A stretch of DNA of 64,000 nt from NCBI GenBank assembly GCA_958295665.1, contig OY282559.1:248368764-248432763 (forward strand). The letters run 5' to 3'. This document shows positions 22,856 through 33,649 of the stretch, one piece after another; positions within the stretch are counted from its first letter, which is position 1, and each line of letters starts with the position of its first letter. The position numbers were made by a program, and so were the translations under genes. This DNA comes from Tipula vernalis (taxonomy: Eukaryota > Arthropoda > Insecta > Diptera > Tipulidae). The notes under the pieces are model-generated. The model did no database searches, was not told the DNA's origin, and saw nothing but the letters and a program-made list of their open reading frames with translations.

Positions 22856-25325
22856 TTTTAAAATTGATACTGGAACTGATTGTAACGTAATAGACTATAA
22901 TTCGATAAAACATTTTAATGTAAGATTAATTGAAAATAGTTCTAATTTAATAGCTTATAATGGAGCAAAAATCAATATTATAAGTTATTTAAGATCAAAG
23001 ATAAAAGACAAGATTTATAACATTAAATACCACATTGTAAAAGATAAGTCAATTCCAATATTAGGATTACCAACAATACAAAAAGTAGGTTTAGTACAGA
23101 AAACTAATTTAATAGAGGAAGATATTTTTTATGAATATAGAGACATTTTTGACGGTATTGGTGAAATTCCAAACTTTATATACCATTTTACAGTAAAAAA
23201 CAACTATGAACCGAAAATAGAACAACGATGCCGAGGAATACCATTCAAAATACAAGAACAATTCAAAATAGAATTAGATAATATGGAAAATCAGGGTATT
23301 ATCAGGAAAGTAAAAGAACCAACAGAATTTGTAAGTCAGGTTGTTATAATAAACAAAAGAGATGGCTCATTAAGAATATGTTCAGATCCATAAAATTTAA
23401 ATTCTAATTTGTTAAGAGAATACTACCCCATACCAACATTTGAGGAAATAGCATGTAGAATGCAAAAAGCAAAAGTGTTCAGTACTTTAGACTGTAGCAA
23501 GGTATTTTACCAAATAAAATTATCAGAGGACAGCTCATTATGCACAACTTTTTTAACACCTTACGGAAGATACGGTTTTAGGAGAATGCCTTATGGTATA
23601 AAAACTGCTACAGAGATTTACCACAACAAATTTAAAGAAATTTTTGCAAAAATAAAAAATTTAGAGATATACGTAGATGAGATTATAGTATGGTCTGAAA
23701 ATAATGAAGAACACAATCGAACATTAACAAAAGTTTTAGATTTAGCAAGGACTAATAATATTAAATTTAATAAAGACAAATGTAAATTTAGACAAAAATC
23801 AATAAAATTTTTAGGACATATATTCGATGAAAAAGGTATCAAGATTGATGAGAATAAAATTAAAGCCATTAAAAATATGAAAATTCCAAAAAATAAAAAG
23901 ATATAGAAAGATTTTTGGGTATGATAACATATGTTTCCAAATTTATACCTAATGTATCTAACCTAACAGAATCTTTACGAAAATTAATTAAAAAGAATGA
24001 AACATTTATATGGGGTGAACAACAGATTAAAGATTTTGCAAAATTATCAGATATCATAACTAAAGATCCAGTTTTAGCATATTATGACTGTAAAAAGAGT
24101 GTAAACTTAGTGTAGATTCTAGTAGCACAGGCGTAGGAGCAGTTTTACAACAAGAAAATAGACCCATAGTATACAGCTCAAAAGCTTTTACAGAAAGTCA
24201 ACGTAATTGGGCACAAATTGAAAAAGAACTAGATGCTATAGTATTCGGGTGTGTTAGAAATCATCAATTAATCGCAGGTAGAAAGATAGTAGTAGATACA
24301 GATCATAAACCACTGATATCAATATTTAAAAAACCATTGAACGAGATACCCGTACGACTACAAAAAATGAGGATGAGATTACAACCATATGATATTGACG
24401 TAAAATTTAGGCCAGGCAAAGAATTAATAATCGCCGATATGTTATCCAGAGCTCATATAGATGAAGTAGAAGACGATAAAGAAATATCAGATATGTCAAT
24501 TTTAGTCGTTCATATGCAAGAAAACAAGTCAGACAAAAGAATAAAAGATCTAATAATTGAATCGAACATAGATGAAGAAATAAAAACATTAAAAAACTTC
24601 ATTAGATCTGGATGGTCGAATAGCAAACAATTAATTCCAGACAGTATTAAACAGTATTTTACTTATAGAGAAAATATTTTTGAACATAATGGTTTAGTAT
24701 GGGAAAATAATTGCATAGTAATACCAACAAATTTTAGAAATGATATATTAAAAAAGTCACATTGTAATCATTTAGGAATAGAAAAGACAAAATTAAGAGC
24801 TCGTGAGATTGTATTTTGGCCAAACATAACTGCCCAAATTGAAAATATAATATTGAATTGTGAAACGTGTCTAAGATTTCAAAAATCAAATCAAAAAGAA
24901 GAACTGATAAATTCTGAAATTCCAGCAGGAAAATGGCAAATAGTACGAACTGATATTTTTCATTTTAAAAATAACAATTATCTAATGGTAGTCGATTATT
25001 TTACAAAGTATATTGAAATGGCCATATTGCCAGATATGTCGAGCAATACTATACATACACACAATATAATTGCAAAATATTTAGAGATTTTTCAAAAATG
25101 TATCAATTTGAACATAAAATGTCAAGTCCTCGTTACCCGAAAAGTAACGGAATGGCTGAACGACACATACAGACTTTAAAAAGAATACTAAAAAAAGCAG
25201 AGTATGACAATAGAGATCCATACTTAGCTCTGATGGAATATCGTAATACACCTATATCACATAATATAGGATCACCAAACAAGCTATTATATGGACGAGT
25301 CGAGGTTACTTCCATTTATCAATAA
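22836..25325 (+). pseudogene. pol: protease, RT, RNase H, integrase, broken
   Basis: Protease: FKIDTGTDCNVID (DTG active site) and ILGLPTIQKVGL. RT (about 23200-23906): FSTLDCSKVFYQIKL, FLTPYGRYGFRRMPYGIK and YVDEI, where the family normally has YVDD. A TAA at 23392 and a frameshift near 23905 interrupt it. RNase H (about 24116-24340) begins with SSSTGVGAVLQQENRPIVYS and ends with DTDHKPLISIFKKP. Integrase (24337-25325): zinc-binding HCNHLG...NCETC at about 24760-24870, the core start VVDYFTKYIEMA, then a jump near 25098 that loses the segment with the second catalytic Asp, then PKSNGMAERHIQTLK with the catalytic Glu. The encoded enzymes cannot work. Confidence 0.85.
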
Positions 25326-25714
25326 TGACATTGACAATGACAAACACGAAAAAATCAAAGAAAAACAAAAAATAGATAAATCATATTATGATTTAAAGGC
25401 TAAAAATTTAACTGAATTTAAAATAGGAGACAATATAAGGGAACAATAAGGAATGGGAATCAGCAATAGTATTAAACAAAAATATTGAACCTAGACGATA
25501 CCAAATCATGAAAGAAAATGGTAGAGTAGTTAATAGAAATAGAAGTCACATGATAAAGGACAGTAGCGGTAAAAAATTTGAAATGTTACCAGAAGAAGGA
25601 AAGGACGAAAGAAATATTAATGAAAATATGATTAAAGCAAATATTAATTTAAATAATAGTAATATTGATAATGAAGAAGAAGAACGAAATATTACAAACA
25701 ATGATAGAAATTAA
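25326..25714 (+). pseudogene. Integrase C-terminal tail region
   Basis: In shifting frames this stretch reads KHEKIKEKQKIDKSYYDLKA and EWESAIVLNKNIEPRRYQIM, then a hydrophilic tail (25508-25714) ending in an Asn/Glu-rich segment. It resembles the DNA-binding C-terminal part of Ty3/gypsy integrases. Stops fall at 25323 and 25447. Confidence 0.6.
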
Positions 25715-25978
25715 ATGATTGTAAGAAGCGAAAATACTAATCAAAGACCAATAAGAATAGTTAAAAAACTGTCTTATTTAAAAGACTATACATATAACAG
25801 AATAAGGTAAACTTATAAATATTCCTAGTGGAATAAAATGATTAATGTTTTCATTTCCAAATAAAAATTGTATTGAAATTTATTATAAAGTTGAATTTAA
25901 GAACGATAAATATTATTCTAAATTAATTATATTTGAATGCAAACATAAATTAAAAAAAAAAAAAAAAAAAAAGGAGAT

Positions 25979-26266
25979 GTCATATATGTATTGTATGTAT
26001 CACCTAAACATAGAATATGTTTATGGTGTAAACGCGGTTTATGCGGTTGATAGGGATGACCTAAAAACAATAGATGGATAGACAACGGAGAAGTAAAACA
26101 TACGTAGAGTGACGTGAACTCATGGATATATATATAATAAGAATAATAATTATAAAAGTGGAATATTTTAATGTATTAAAATAAATAATAATATTACAAA
26201 CATTAAATATAAAGTATATTATTTATAATAAAATCACAAATATATTCTTTCCAAATCGGTTGCTAC
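25979..26266 (+). repeat. 3' LTR, 288 bp
   Basis: It begins GTCATATATGTATTG right after the polypurine tract (A-run plus GGAGAT, 25953-25978) and ends ...GGTTGCTAC before the AACT duplication. The first 125 bp match the truncated 5' LTR. Non-standard GT...AC ends are implied by the duplication; a T/A shift of one base is possible. Confidence 0.85.
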
Positions 26267-26409
26267 AACTGAATATTGAAGGCATCATAATTAATACAAG
26301 TATGAAATCGACTTTTGTTCATTTTTTGTCTTACGGGACTTTTAATAGTAACTGTTAGTATTATTGTTAAGTGGAACGGTCACTTCAAGGCTCAAGTACA
26401 GACTGTAAT

Positions 26410-27215
26410 GTTTTTTTTTTTTTTTAAATTATGTCAAGGTCAGATACTGATTTAATTAATTTTGTTTCACAACCTTCAGCTTTCCTTGCCAAAATATTTC
26501 CATTGCGGATTCACAAATATTTAAATTTGTTCAATTTTTTCCTCTTCCTGGCTTCAGCATAAAGATGATTTCTGTATTTATTTAAATTTTCATTTATAAA
26601 GATTTCCACTGATGGTAACAACCCAATGCAATCAGTAAATAGCTGTTGCTTCCTCTTAGCTGACAAAATGGTGTCTCGAACATGATGGTCAAATGAATTT
26701 ACTTAGTTTTTTTCATACGCGTTGTTGAGCAAGTTAACTGTAATATCCGTTACCTTGATTTTGACAGCTGTGATTGTATCAGGCATACCAAATATCTCTA
26801 GCGAATTATTTCTGGTTGATTGTTCAAAACTATCAATACACCATTCTAATTCAGCTGCTTTATTTTTTAAATTGATATTATCCAACTGTAACTTGTCCAA
26901 TTTATTTAGAAGAAGACCAATACATTCTTTTTCAATTGATCATAAATAAACTTAAAAGAAGTTACATTATCGCTGAAATCAATACCACAGTTGCTTGGAA
27001 TTTGATTAGATATATTCATTTGTTGAGCGGAAGCATTTTGATTAGCAGATTGGTTTTTAGCATTTTTGGTTTTGCAAAACACTCTGCACATGACCAAACG
27101 TTATTTGTTTTTTTAGAACACTCAATTTCATTTTGAGTGTGAAGTGACTGATTTTGTAGTTGCTGGTGTTGCCTGTTTGTTAATATCATAATTTAATGGT
27201 TTCTTATAAACTTTT
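26410..27215 (-). pseudogene. Second LINE: ORF1 remnant (zinc finger, coiled coil)
   Basis: From high to low coordinates: a C-rich finger-like segment NNVWSCAECFAKPK (about 27100-27055), a low-complexity Gln/Asn linker, a coiled coil (KLQLDNINLKNKAAELEW, about 26895-26840) and the motif RNNSLEIFGMPDT (about 26810-26770), which is the RRNNLEI-type RNA-binding core of LINE ORF1 proteins. A C-terminal stretch with FINENLNKYRNHLYAEARK follows (about 26600-26550). Frames shift at least twice. Order and strand fit the ORF2 remnant at 21440-22288, with the LTR element inserted between and the endonuclease domain largely lost. Confidence 0.65.
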
Positions 27216-27439
27216 GGCATATTTTGAATTTATTACGTCTTGTATTAATATTAGTATGTATTATTATTATTATTGATGTTATTGTAACCATGATATTATC
27301 ATAGAATTATTATTATTCTGCAACTATTGATGTATTGTATGTATTTTAGTGGGTACATGAAATTGGACTTGTGTATTACAATCTTTGGATTTCGTCATCT
27401 ACTGATGGGTCATGCGGGCATTCAAGCCGTACTGCGACC

Positions 27440-28770
27440 TAAAAGATCTTTTGTGCATATTTCGTCATCTAACTGTGGGTGGTCCAAAATCTAAAAAATT
27501 CCAGAAATTCAGGTGAACCCTCTGAATATTTTTTCGTGGAGGTATTGTGTCGAAGAGAAGAGATAAATGGATCGGATGACACCGCAAGCATTCTATAAAG
27601 ATTCCTATTTGATCGTTCACGCGAGGTTTGGCAGCTATTTTTGACTTGCATACATTTTATAGCCTTTATTTTTTTAGATTCCTAGGCTTCTTCAGATAAT
27701 TTTCCAATTAACCTTGTGTACGGTTCGATTCAGTCCTCTATTTTTTATATTCTGTTTGTAAAAGCTCCATTGTTTCTTCTGTAAGTTGTCCAAATTTGTC
27801 TGCGTTTATTAAATGACTACATGATAGAAGATTTAAAATTATTTTAAATTTAGTTATTACATCACGATTAATTCCGACAATGTTTCCCCTTATTTCTGGA
27901 TCATCAAAAAACCTCCTTGCAGAGCAATTGCTATTGCCACAATGTTGTTTTGGTTTATCTATTATCAATTGAGTTTCTTCTCTAATTTTTTTTTATTTCA
28001 AATCTTCGTTGCTTTCTTCTTTCCATTTGATTTTATTCTCATCTTTAGTGGGTTTTTTATGTAATCGAGATCATACGCAAGCTTTAATATAAACTCCATA
28101 AAACGAATTAGAGAGTTTAGTGGTGAAAACGCATATTGTCAAAATTCTTCTTCTAGTACAATTTATGTACCTTTAAATTGTTTTTGGGTTGCTTTGCACA
28201 AAGGACCCGATTTCGTACAGCTTGTTTCCATAACAGCGTTAAGGCTACATTTAGTCGGTACCAATGTTTCAATTTGATCTCTTATTTCTTCCACTGTTTG
28301 ATTAATAACATTTTTTGTTTCTTTCACATAATTAAATTTCGTTAGTCTACAAACTGAAACGAATTTGGTCGGCTGTTTCTCTTAAGGTACGCTTTGCTGT
28401 GTGATCTAAAGACATTTGTAATTTTTCCTCGGACTAAGTTTCTGTAACGGTAAATCCTCTGGAACATACTCATTCTTAATCATTATTATTTTATTACAGC
28501 TTGGTAGGACATTGATGTTGTGGTCTTTCAGTGATGCACCAAGAGTATTATAATTTTCCTTGGATAGTCCCAGAGTGTGGGAATACTGTCTTTTATTCTT
28601 TGAATTCTTTTGGGGCTCGATAACGAAACCGCTATGACAATAGTAGCCTTTCACATTTCATGTTCTTTGTTGAGTTGATGAGCTAACGCGGAATTTACTG
28701 TATAGTTTACTTAACTTTCTACGTTTTGCTGTCAAGGAATCATCAACACATTTCGATGATCTTCCTTTTG
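27440..28770 (-). pseudogene. Transib/RAG1-like transposase relic
   Basis: Minus-strand blocks in order: a basic GRSSKCVDDSLTAKRRKLSK segment (about 28768-28710), YSHTLGLSKENYNTLGASLK with KDHNINVLPSCNKI (28590-28490), EKLQMSLDHTAKRTLRE (about 28430-28375), CGNSNCSARRFFDDPEIRGN (about 27940-27880) with IVGINRDVITKFKIILNLLS, then NRNLYRMLAVSSDPFISSLR (about 27605-27545). These resemble the order of conserved blocks in Transib transposases of insects. Several stops and shifts occur, and neither CACWATG-type ends nor a 5-bp duplication was found. The family assignment rests on remembered motif similarity. Confidence 0.55.
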
Positions 28771-29039
28771 CATATGTGATGAATCTTTTGATCTTCCAGA
28801 TTGTGGTTAACATACATCAGATTGCGATTCCCTTACAGATACTTTTTTAATAATCACTTGTTATTCTTTGTTAAAAAGTAGCTCTTCTTTCTAGGAAGTA
28901 GTAGCTTCCAATTAAAATTTCGCCCAAAGACATTGTATTCTTATTTCACTTTAGCAACAACTGGGCTAGTAATATCGCAAAGCTAGGCATCATACTGACT
29001 CAATGTGTGTTCGTTTACCGAATAAAGTGATTCCTATGG

Positions 29040-30950
29040 GAATGTAGTCAGTAGGTCTGTTTGATAATTGGCACTAACTGGCATGATTTTTACATAAACT
29101 TCTGGAATATGGCCAAATAGAATGGAACTTGACTATTCCTTAACCGATTTTAGTGAAATTTGATACGTGCGTTAGAAATGGGATTCTAAAATGAATTTTT
29201 GATTAAGTTCCGAAATATGGTCCAGAAGGATGGAACTTAACTATTCTTTAACCAATTTTAGTGAAATTTGGCTTGTGTGTTGGAAATAGGATTCTTAAAT
29301 GATTTTTATAAAAAGTTCTAGAATATGGCGAAGTAGGGTGGAATTTGACTATTCCTTATCGATTAAAATGAAATTCGATATATGCGTTGGAAATGTGATA
29401 AACTAATTTCTGGAATATGACCAATTAGGATGGAACTTGGCTTAACTGATTTTTGAACTGGCCTCAGCAGATAAACCTCGACCACTGCTTGGTTCACAGA
29501 AACCGCAAGAGACAATAGCTTTTATGATACCTATTGTCTTGGCTGTTAAGGTTTTTGTGAATCTGGTAGCTGTTACAATTTCTCAAATTGGAATATTTCT
29601 TATATGTACATCTGTCGGGAAACTTAATCACAATTAAAGGAATATAAAAACAAGTGTGTGACAACAGGGGTACCCAAGTAATATTTCCTGCTCTTCTACA
29701 CAACAGCGCCATTTAAAGCTTTATTTACGAGCATGTGGCATTTAAATTTTCTCTAGGATGCTCTAGAAAACCAACGACAGATTTTAAAAAAGAATACGGC
29801 ATCAAGGACGAATCGAATAATAGTTTTCACAAAATTTTCACACAAATTGGAAATTTGGTGAAAGGCAGCGTTGCAGAAACCACTGACGATAACCAATTTT
29901 CTATGAAAATTTTTCAAAAACTTTCAACGTTTAATGAAGTAAAATCTTTAAATTCTTTACTTAAGTCGGATAATATCAATTTAATGTTAAGAAAATGACT
30001 GCGGTTTTAACAAAATTTAATTAACTGTACTGTGTTCTTTTCATCACACTTCAAATGCATTCATGCTGTACTATGGTGATTTGGCTTCTTTTCTATAGCA
30101 ATGTCAGAACCAATAGCTGGCACAATGTTATTTGGGTAGGTAGTGTAGGGTCCTGGATTAGAAAAATCATTTTAGAATTTCATTCTATGTCGAATTTTAT
30201 CATAATCAGTTAAAGAATAGCCAAATTCTATCCTAACCGGCGATATTCCAGGGCTATATCTAAAATAAATTGATGATCCCATTTCAATATTAATTGTCAA
30301 ATTTCGCTAAAATCCGTTTAAAAATTGCTAAGTTACAGCCTAAGATATCACCTATTAGGATGGAACTTCTCAATTTTTAAACCGAATTTAGTGAAATAGG
30401 ACATTTGAGATTGAAATGGGATCTTACATTTATTTTAGATGTAGTCGTGGAATATCGCCGGCTAGAACTTCATATAAAAATAATTCTAGAATCCCAGCTC
30501 TAACTCACATGCCGAATAGCGACGTTCCATTATAATTGGCCATATTCCAGAACTTTATCTAAAAATTATTTTAGAATTCTATTTCCAACACACATGCAAA
30601 ATTTTACTAAAATCTGTTAAAGAATAAATAGTCAAGTCACATGGCATTGGGCATATTCCAGGACTTTATACAAAACTCATTTTAGAATACCATTTCTAAC
30701 ACATATGGCAAATTTCAAAACCATTAAAAACCGTTTTTTAATCCCATTTCGCACACATATGGAAAATTTCACTAATATCGGTTAAGAAACAGCCAAGTTT
30801 CATTCAAATTGATCAAATTCCAGAACTTCATCTCAATATCATTTTAGTATCCCACTTCCATTGTATCTGTCGAGTTTCATCGTAATCGGTTGAGAAATAG
30901 CCAAGTTCCATCCTCATTTGTCGTATTCCAAAAACGTTTTTCATAATTTG
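29040..30950. repeat. Foldback-type structure: inverted arrays of about 107-bp repeats
   Basis: A forward array (about 29090-29450, some 3.5 units) carries TGGAACTT, CTATTC, TTAACC and TAGTGAAATTT landmarks with spacing of 108 and 106 bp. After a 700-bp spacer the same unit appears inverted in about seven degenerate copies (30160-30940: AAGAATAGCCAA, ATATTCCAGAACTTTAT, TTTTAGAAT...ATTTCCAACACACATG). Long inverted arms made of tandem repeats are the hallmark of Foldback (FB)/Galileo-type elements in flies. A second locus with the same layout is 50810-51535. Confidence 0.65.
29735..29998 (+). CDS. Unrecognised 87-codon frame in the foldback spacer
   Basis: An ATG-initiated frame of moderately complex composition (MAFKFSLGCSRKPTTDFKKE...). 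It has no motif I recognise, no signal peptide and no membrane segment. It lies between the two inverted repeat arrays, so it may be part of the foldback element's centre or a fragment of other inserted DNA. Splice signals were not apparent. It may equally be a chance frame. Confidence 0.2.
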   Translation: MAFKFSLGCSRKPTTDFKKEYGIKDESNNSFHKIFTQIGNLVKGSVAETTDDNQFSMKIFQKLSTFNEVKSLNSLLKSDNINLMLRK

Positions 30951-31932
30951 CACTGCTTTCTCTTACTCGTCATCTAGTGTACATTCCTTGACACCGTCTA
31001 TAAAAAAATGTATACCTGGGCGAAATACAAAATGCCGTATGATAGTGTAAATTTGAACCGATTTAATATAACACATAGTGTGTAAGGTGAATATGCACTG
31101 GTTGAATAATAAAACCCAGTGTTTAATTTTGACAGTGCACTTTACCGCACCGTGCGAATTATCAAAGAGACCCAGTGCTTAATTATGATTTTCTGGGGAA
31201 CACCAAAGGCTGAAGGATGAAAGCTGCTTAGATTTTTTGTAGGCTTTGGTCAAGTAGATTAATTGTGAAAAACCCAACCGTTTCGCCACAGATGATACCA
31301 TTTATTTTACAATAAATCTAGCGAATTTGCTTGAATCGATGATCTGAACGAGTGTGGGGTTATAATACAACAAACGATTTAACCGCTTCTGTCGTATAGC
31401 CTAGAGCCTACAATACAGTTTTGCGTAAAATTAAACGATTTATAAATGAGTGGCTGGATTTAGGTACGAATTGTTTACAGATTTGTGTATTTCATTTTAA
31501 AACTATCCCTTTTTTTTACCACAACTGCATAGTTCAAACATCGTTACGTGGTATGGGCAAAATTGTACGATGAATACAACTAAGTAAATATGTTAATTTT
31601 ATATAGGATTTGTTTTAACATTGTCTCATGGAGTCCACTTCAATTATCTGTAAAATTCTTAATACAACCGTGGGGCGTTTGTTTTCATTAAAAGTGAGTT
31701 TTAATTTGAGTAGAACTATTTTTACTGGGTTTTGATGTTCAAAACCAAATGGCAGAATTGACATATCTTTCTTTTATGAAGTACCATTTGGATCAGAAAA
31801 TGTTAAGATACGCAAGCGGTCACTTTGGGGTTTTTCTGTCTCCATACATTGTAATAAATAACAAGAAAAAAGATATTTAATTGTGACTTATGTCAACTAC
31901 ATACTTTAATTCTTATTTTTTCTATTTTCCAG
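30951..31932 (+). other. Non-coding, probably intron upstream of K2P exon
   Basis: No reading frame or terminal-repeat pair recognised. The last bases, TTTTCTATTTTCCAG (31918-31932), form a good splice acceptor with a polypyrimidine tract for the exon at 31933. Confidence 0.5.
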
Positions 31933-32257
31933 GAACATATGAAGAAACGCGGGTAGCTGATATTAGACGAGAACGTTATGAATTAGTTAAAGAACTTAGG
32001 GAAATGGCAGCCAATAAAGAATTAATGCTGGTAAGAAATTAATCGGAATGAAAATTTTGTTATTTTTCTATTTTACATTTCCCTTATATTACCCTTTTAG
32101 AACTCCGAAAAATGGGAGGGTAACGCAATTGCAATCATACGTGACTTTGAAGGTGTACTGTACGATTCATTTAAAAATGGTATACGTGATTCACCGAAAA
32201 AGATTTGGTCATTTTGGAATTCAATGTTCTATTGTGGCACTATTTATACAACGATTG
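31933..32257 (+). CDS. Two exons of a K2P (two-pore-domain) potassium channel
   Basis: K2P subunits are membrane proteins with four transmembrane segments and two pore loops; dimers carry background K+ current. Exon a (31933-32030, 98 nt) is flanked by TTTTCCAG and GTAAGAAA and begins phase 1: a G from the previous exon plus GA gives Gly, then TYEETRVADIRRERYEL, as expected after the end of TM1 (LEG) at the extracellular cap. The intron is 32031-32100 (70 bp, ends CCCTTTTAG). Exon b (32101-32257, 157 nt) reads NSEKWEGNAIAIIRDF ... then FWNSMFYCGTIYTTIG and stops at GTAAGTAT, inside the first selectivity filter (TIGYG), so the next exon must start with YG. The other exons were not found, so flanking introns are long. 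Which K2P paralogue this is cannot be said. Confidence 0.85.
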
Positions 32258-33639
32258 GTAAGTATACCATGTGTGACTGAATGTTGGCTTTCGTTCAACC
32301 AAAATAAATCATAATTTAAGTAATCTGCGTATACCAATCTATTGTGTACACACTGGTCTTTGTTTCGTGATGATATAAAATCATACCCGGGGCGGGGGGA
32401 AAATTTTATATTTTCTGAAGGTTATTTATTTTAAATATAAACAATTTTCTTTGTGCCATGGTGATATTTCCCGACATTTATATAAAGTGATTATTAGCAT
32501 TGATAATTTATGACAATAGAAAAACACACATCGTGTCATATTGATGGTGATTACCATGAAATCAATGTCCTGTTGACATTATATAGGAAATAATTAGGTT
32601 TTTGGGATTAATTATTAGGACTAATGTCGTAATCATCCATTTTAATAATCTCATAAAAAACACTTAACTCAATTAATAATTAAAATTAAATTTTAATTAG
32701 TTAACTTCTAAGAAATTGAACGTCATGAAATACGAGATCTCGTTTGTTATGAATTTATTTATATTGGAAAAGTCATCTAGCGTTTCATCAGTACGTCATT
32801 CTTATGTACACAATACGGCTTTTTGCCTATGGGAAAACGTTTTCATTTATTGAGTTTTTATTGTTGATATTAGCGAATGTACAATATAAATATTTACAAA
32901 CTGTGTTTGATTTTTTTTTTTTTATATTTCTTAGATTGTAATTCAATAAAGTAATTTATGTGAAATTTGGCTTGATGTTAAAACGTCTATATCGTTTTCA
33001 AGAAGAAAATTAGTAGCGCGAAGCTAAATAGTTTATAAATCAATCAGTGAGGAAATGGATTTAATTTGATTTTATAATTTTGTTGTTGGATAATTTATTT
33101 TTTTAAGATTCAATGCGGATTATTTTTATCTTTTAGAATATGACATAATGTGTGTGATTTCTGGTGTGTGGTTACGTAATGGGATGTACAATGTTAATTT
33201 TGGAATGATGACGTGCTGATTAAAGGTTAGCTTGAAAATCAGTGAGAGAAATTTTGAGGGACGACGAGCCTATATTGGGTATTTCCTTGTTGTCATTAGC
33301 TTATTCATAAGATGGCTTAGATCTAAGGAAGGAGAATGTTAATAAGGTGAGTTTTTATCCATGATAATTTGTGCCTGAGGAGATCCACTCTTACATTGTG
33401 ATGAATTTTAAACGGTATTTACTCTAAACTGCACTTTGCATCTGTATTTTCTAAAATTTGTATGCATTCCCAATGTTGTTTGAATTGTCAGTTAACGGAT
33501 AACTACAAAAAAAAATTAAAAAACGATAGCGCGTATTGCCTCTTGTTGCTTCGATTGTTCAATTCGCTCTGTAACACAAACTACTGTCACACTAGACCTG
33601 GCATGCGTCATACGGTACCATCGAAATGTTCATACTCCA
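32258..33639 (+). other. Non-coding, probably K2P intron downstream of exon b
   Basis: It starts with the donor GTAAGTAT. I found no downstream exon beginning with the expected YG-filter residues before the LINE at 33640. Short frames such as 33462-33653 have no family resemblance. Confidence 0.5.
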
Positions 33640-33649
33640 TCGTAATATG

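Larger units (their letters stand above)
22293..26266 (+). mobile_element. Ty3/gypsy LTR retrotransposon with truncated 5' LTR
   Basis: Both ends are defined by the direct repeat AACT (22289-22292 and 26267-26270), a 4-bp duplication. The 3' LTR is 25979-26266 (288 bp). Only the first 125 bp of the 5' LTR remain (22293-22417), with three mismatches to the 3' LTR, so it is fairly young. A deletion removed the rest of that LTR, the primer-binding site and most of gag. Inside are a Gag zinc-knuckle region, protease, RT, RNase H and integrase on the plus strand, all with lesions. A 20-A run plus GGAGAT before the 3' LTR is the polypurine tract. The host sequence is LINE DNA. Confidence 0.9.
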
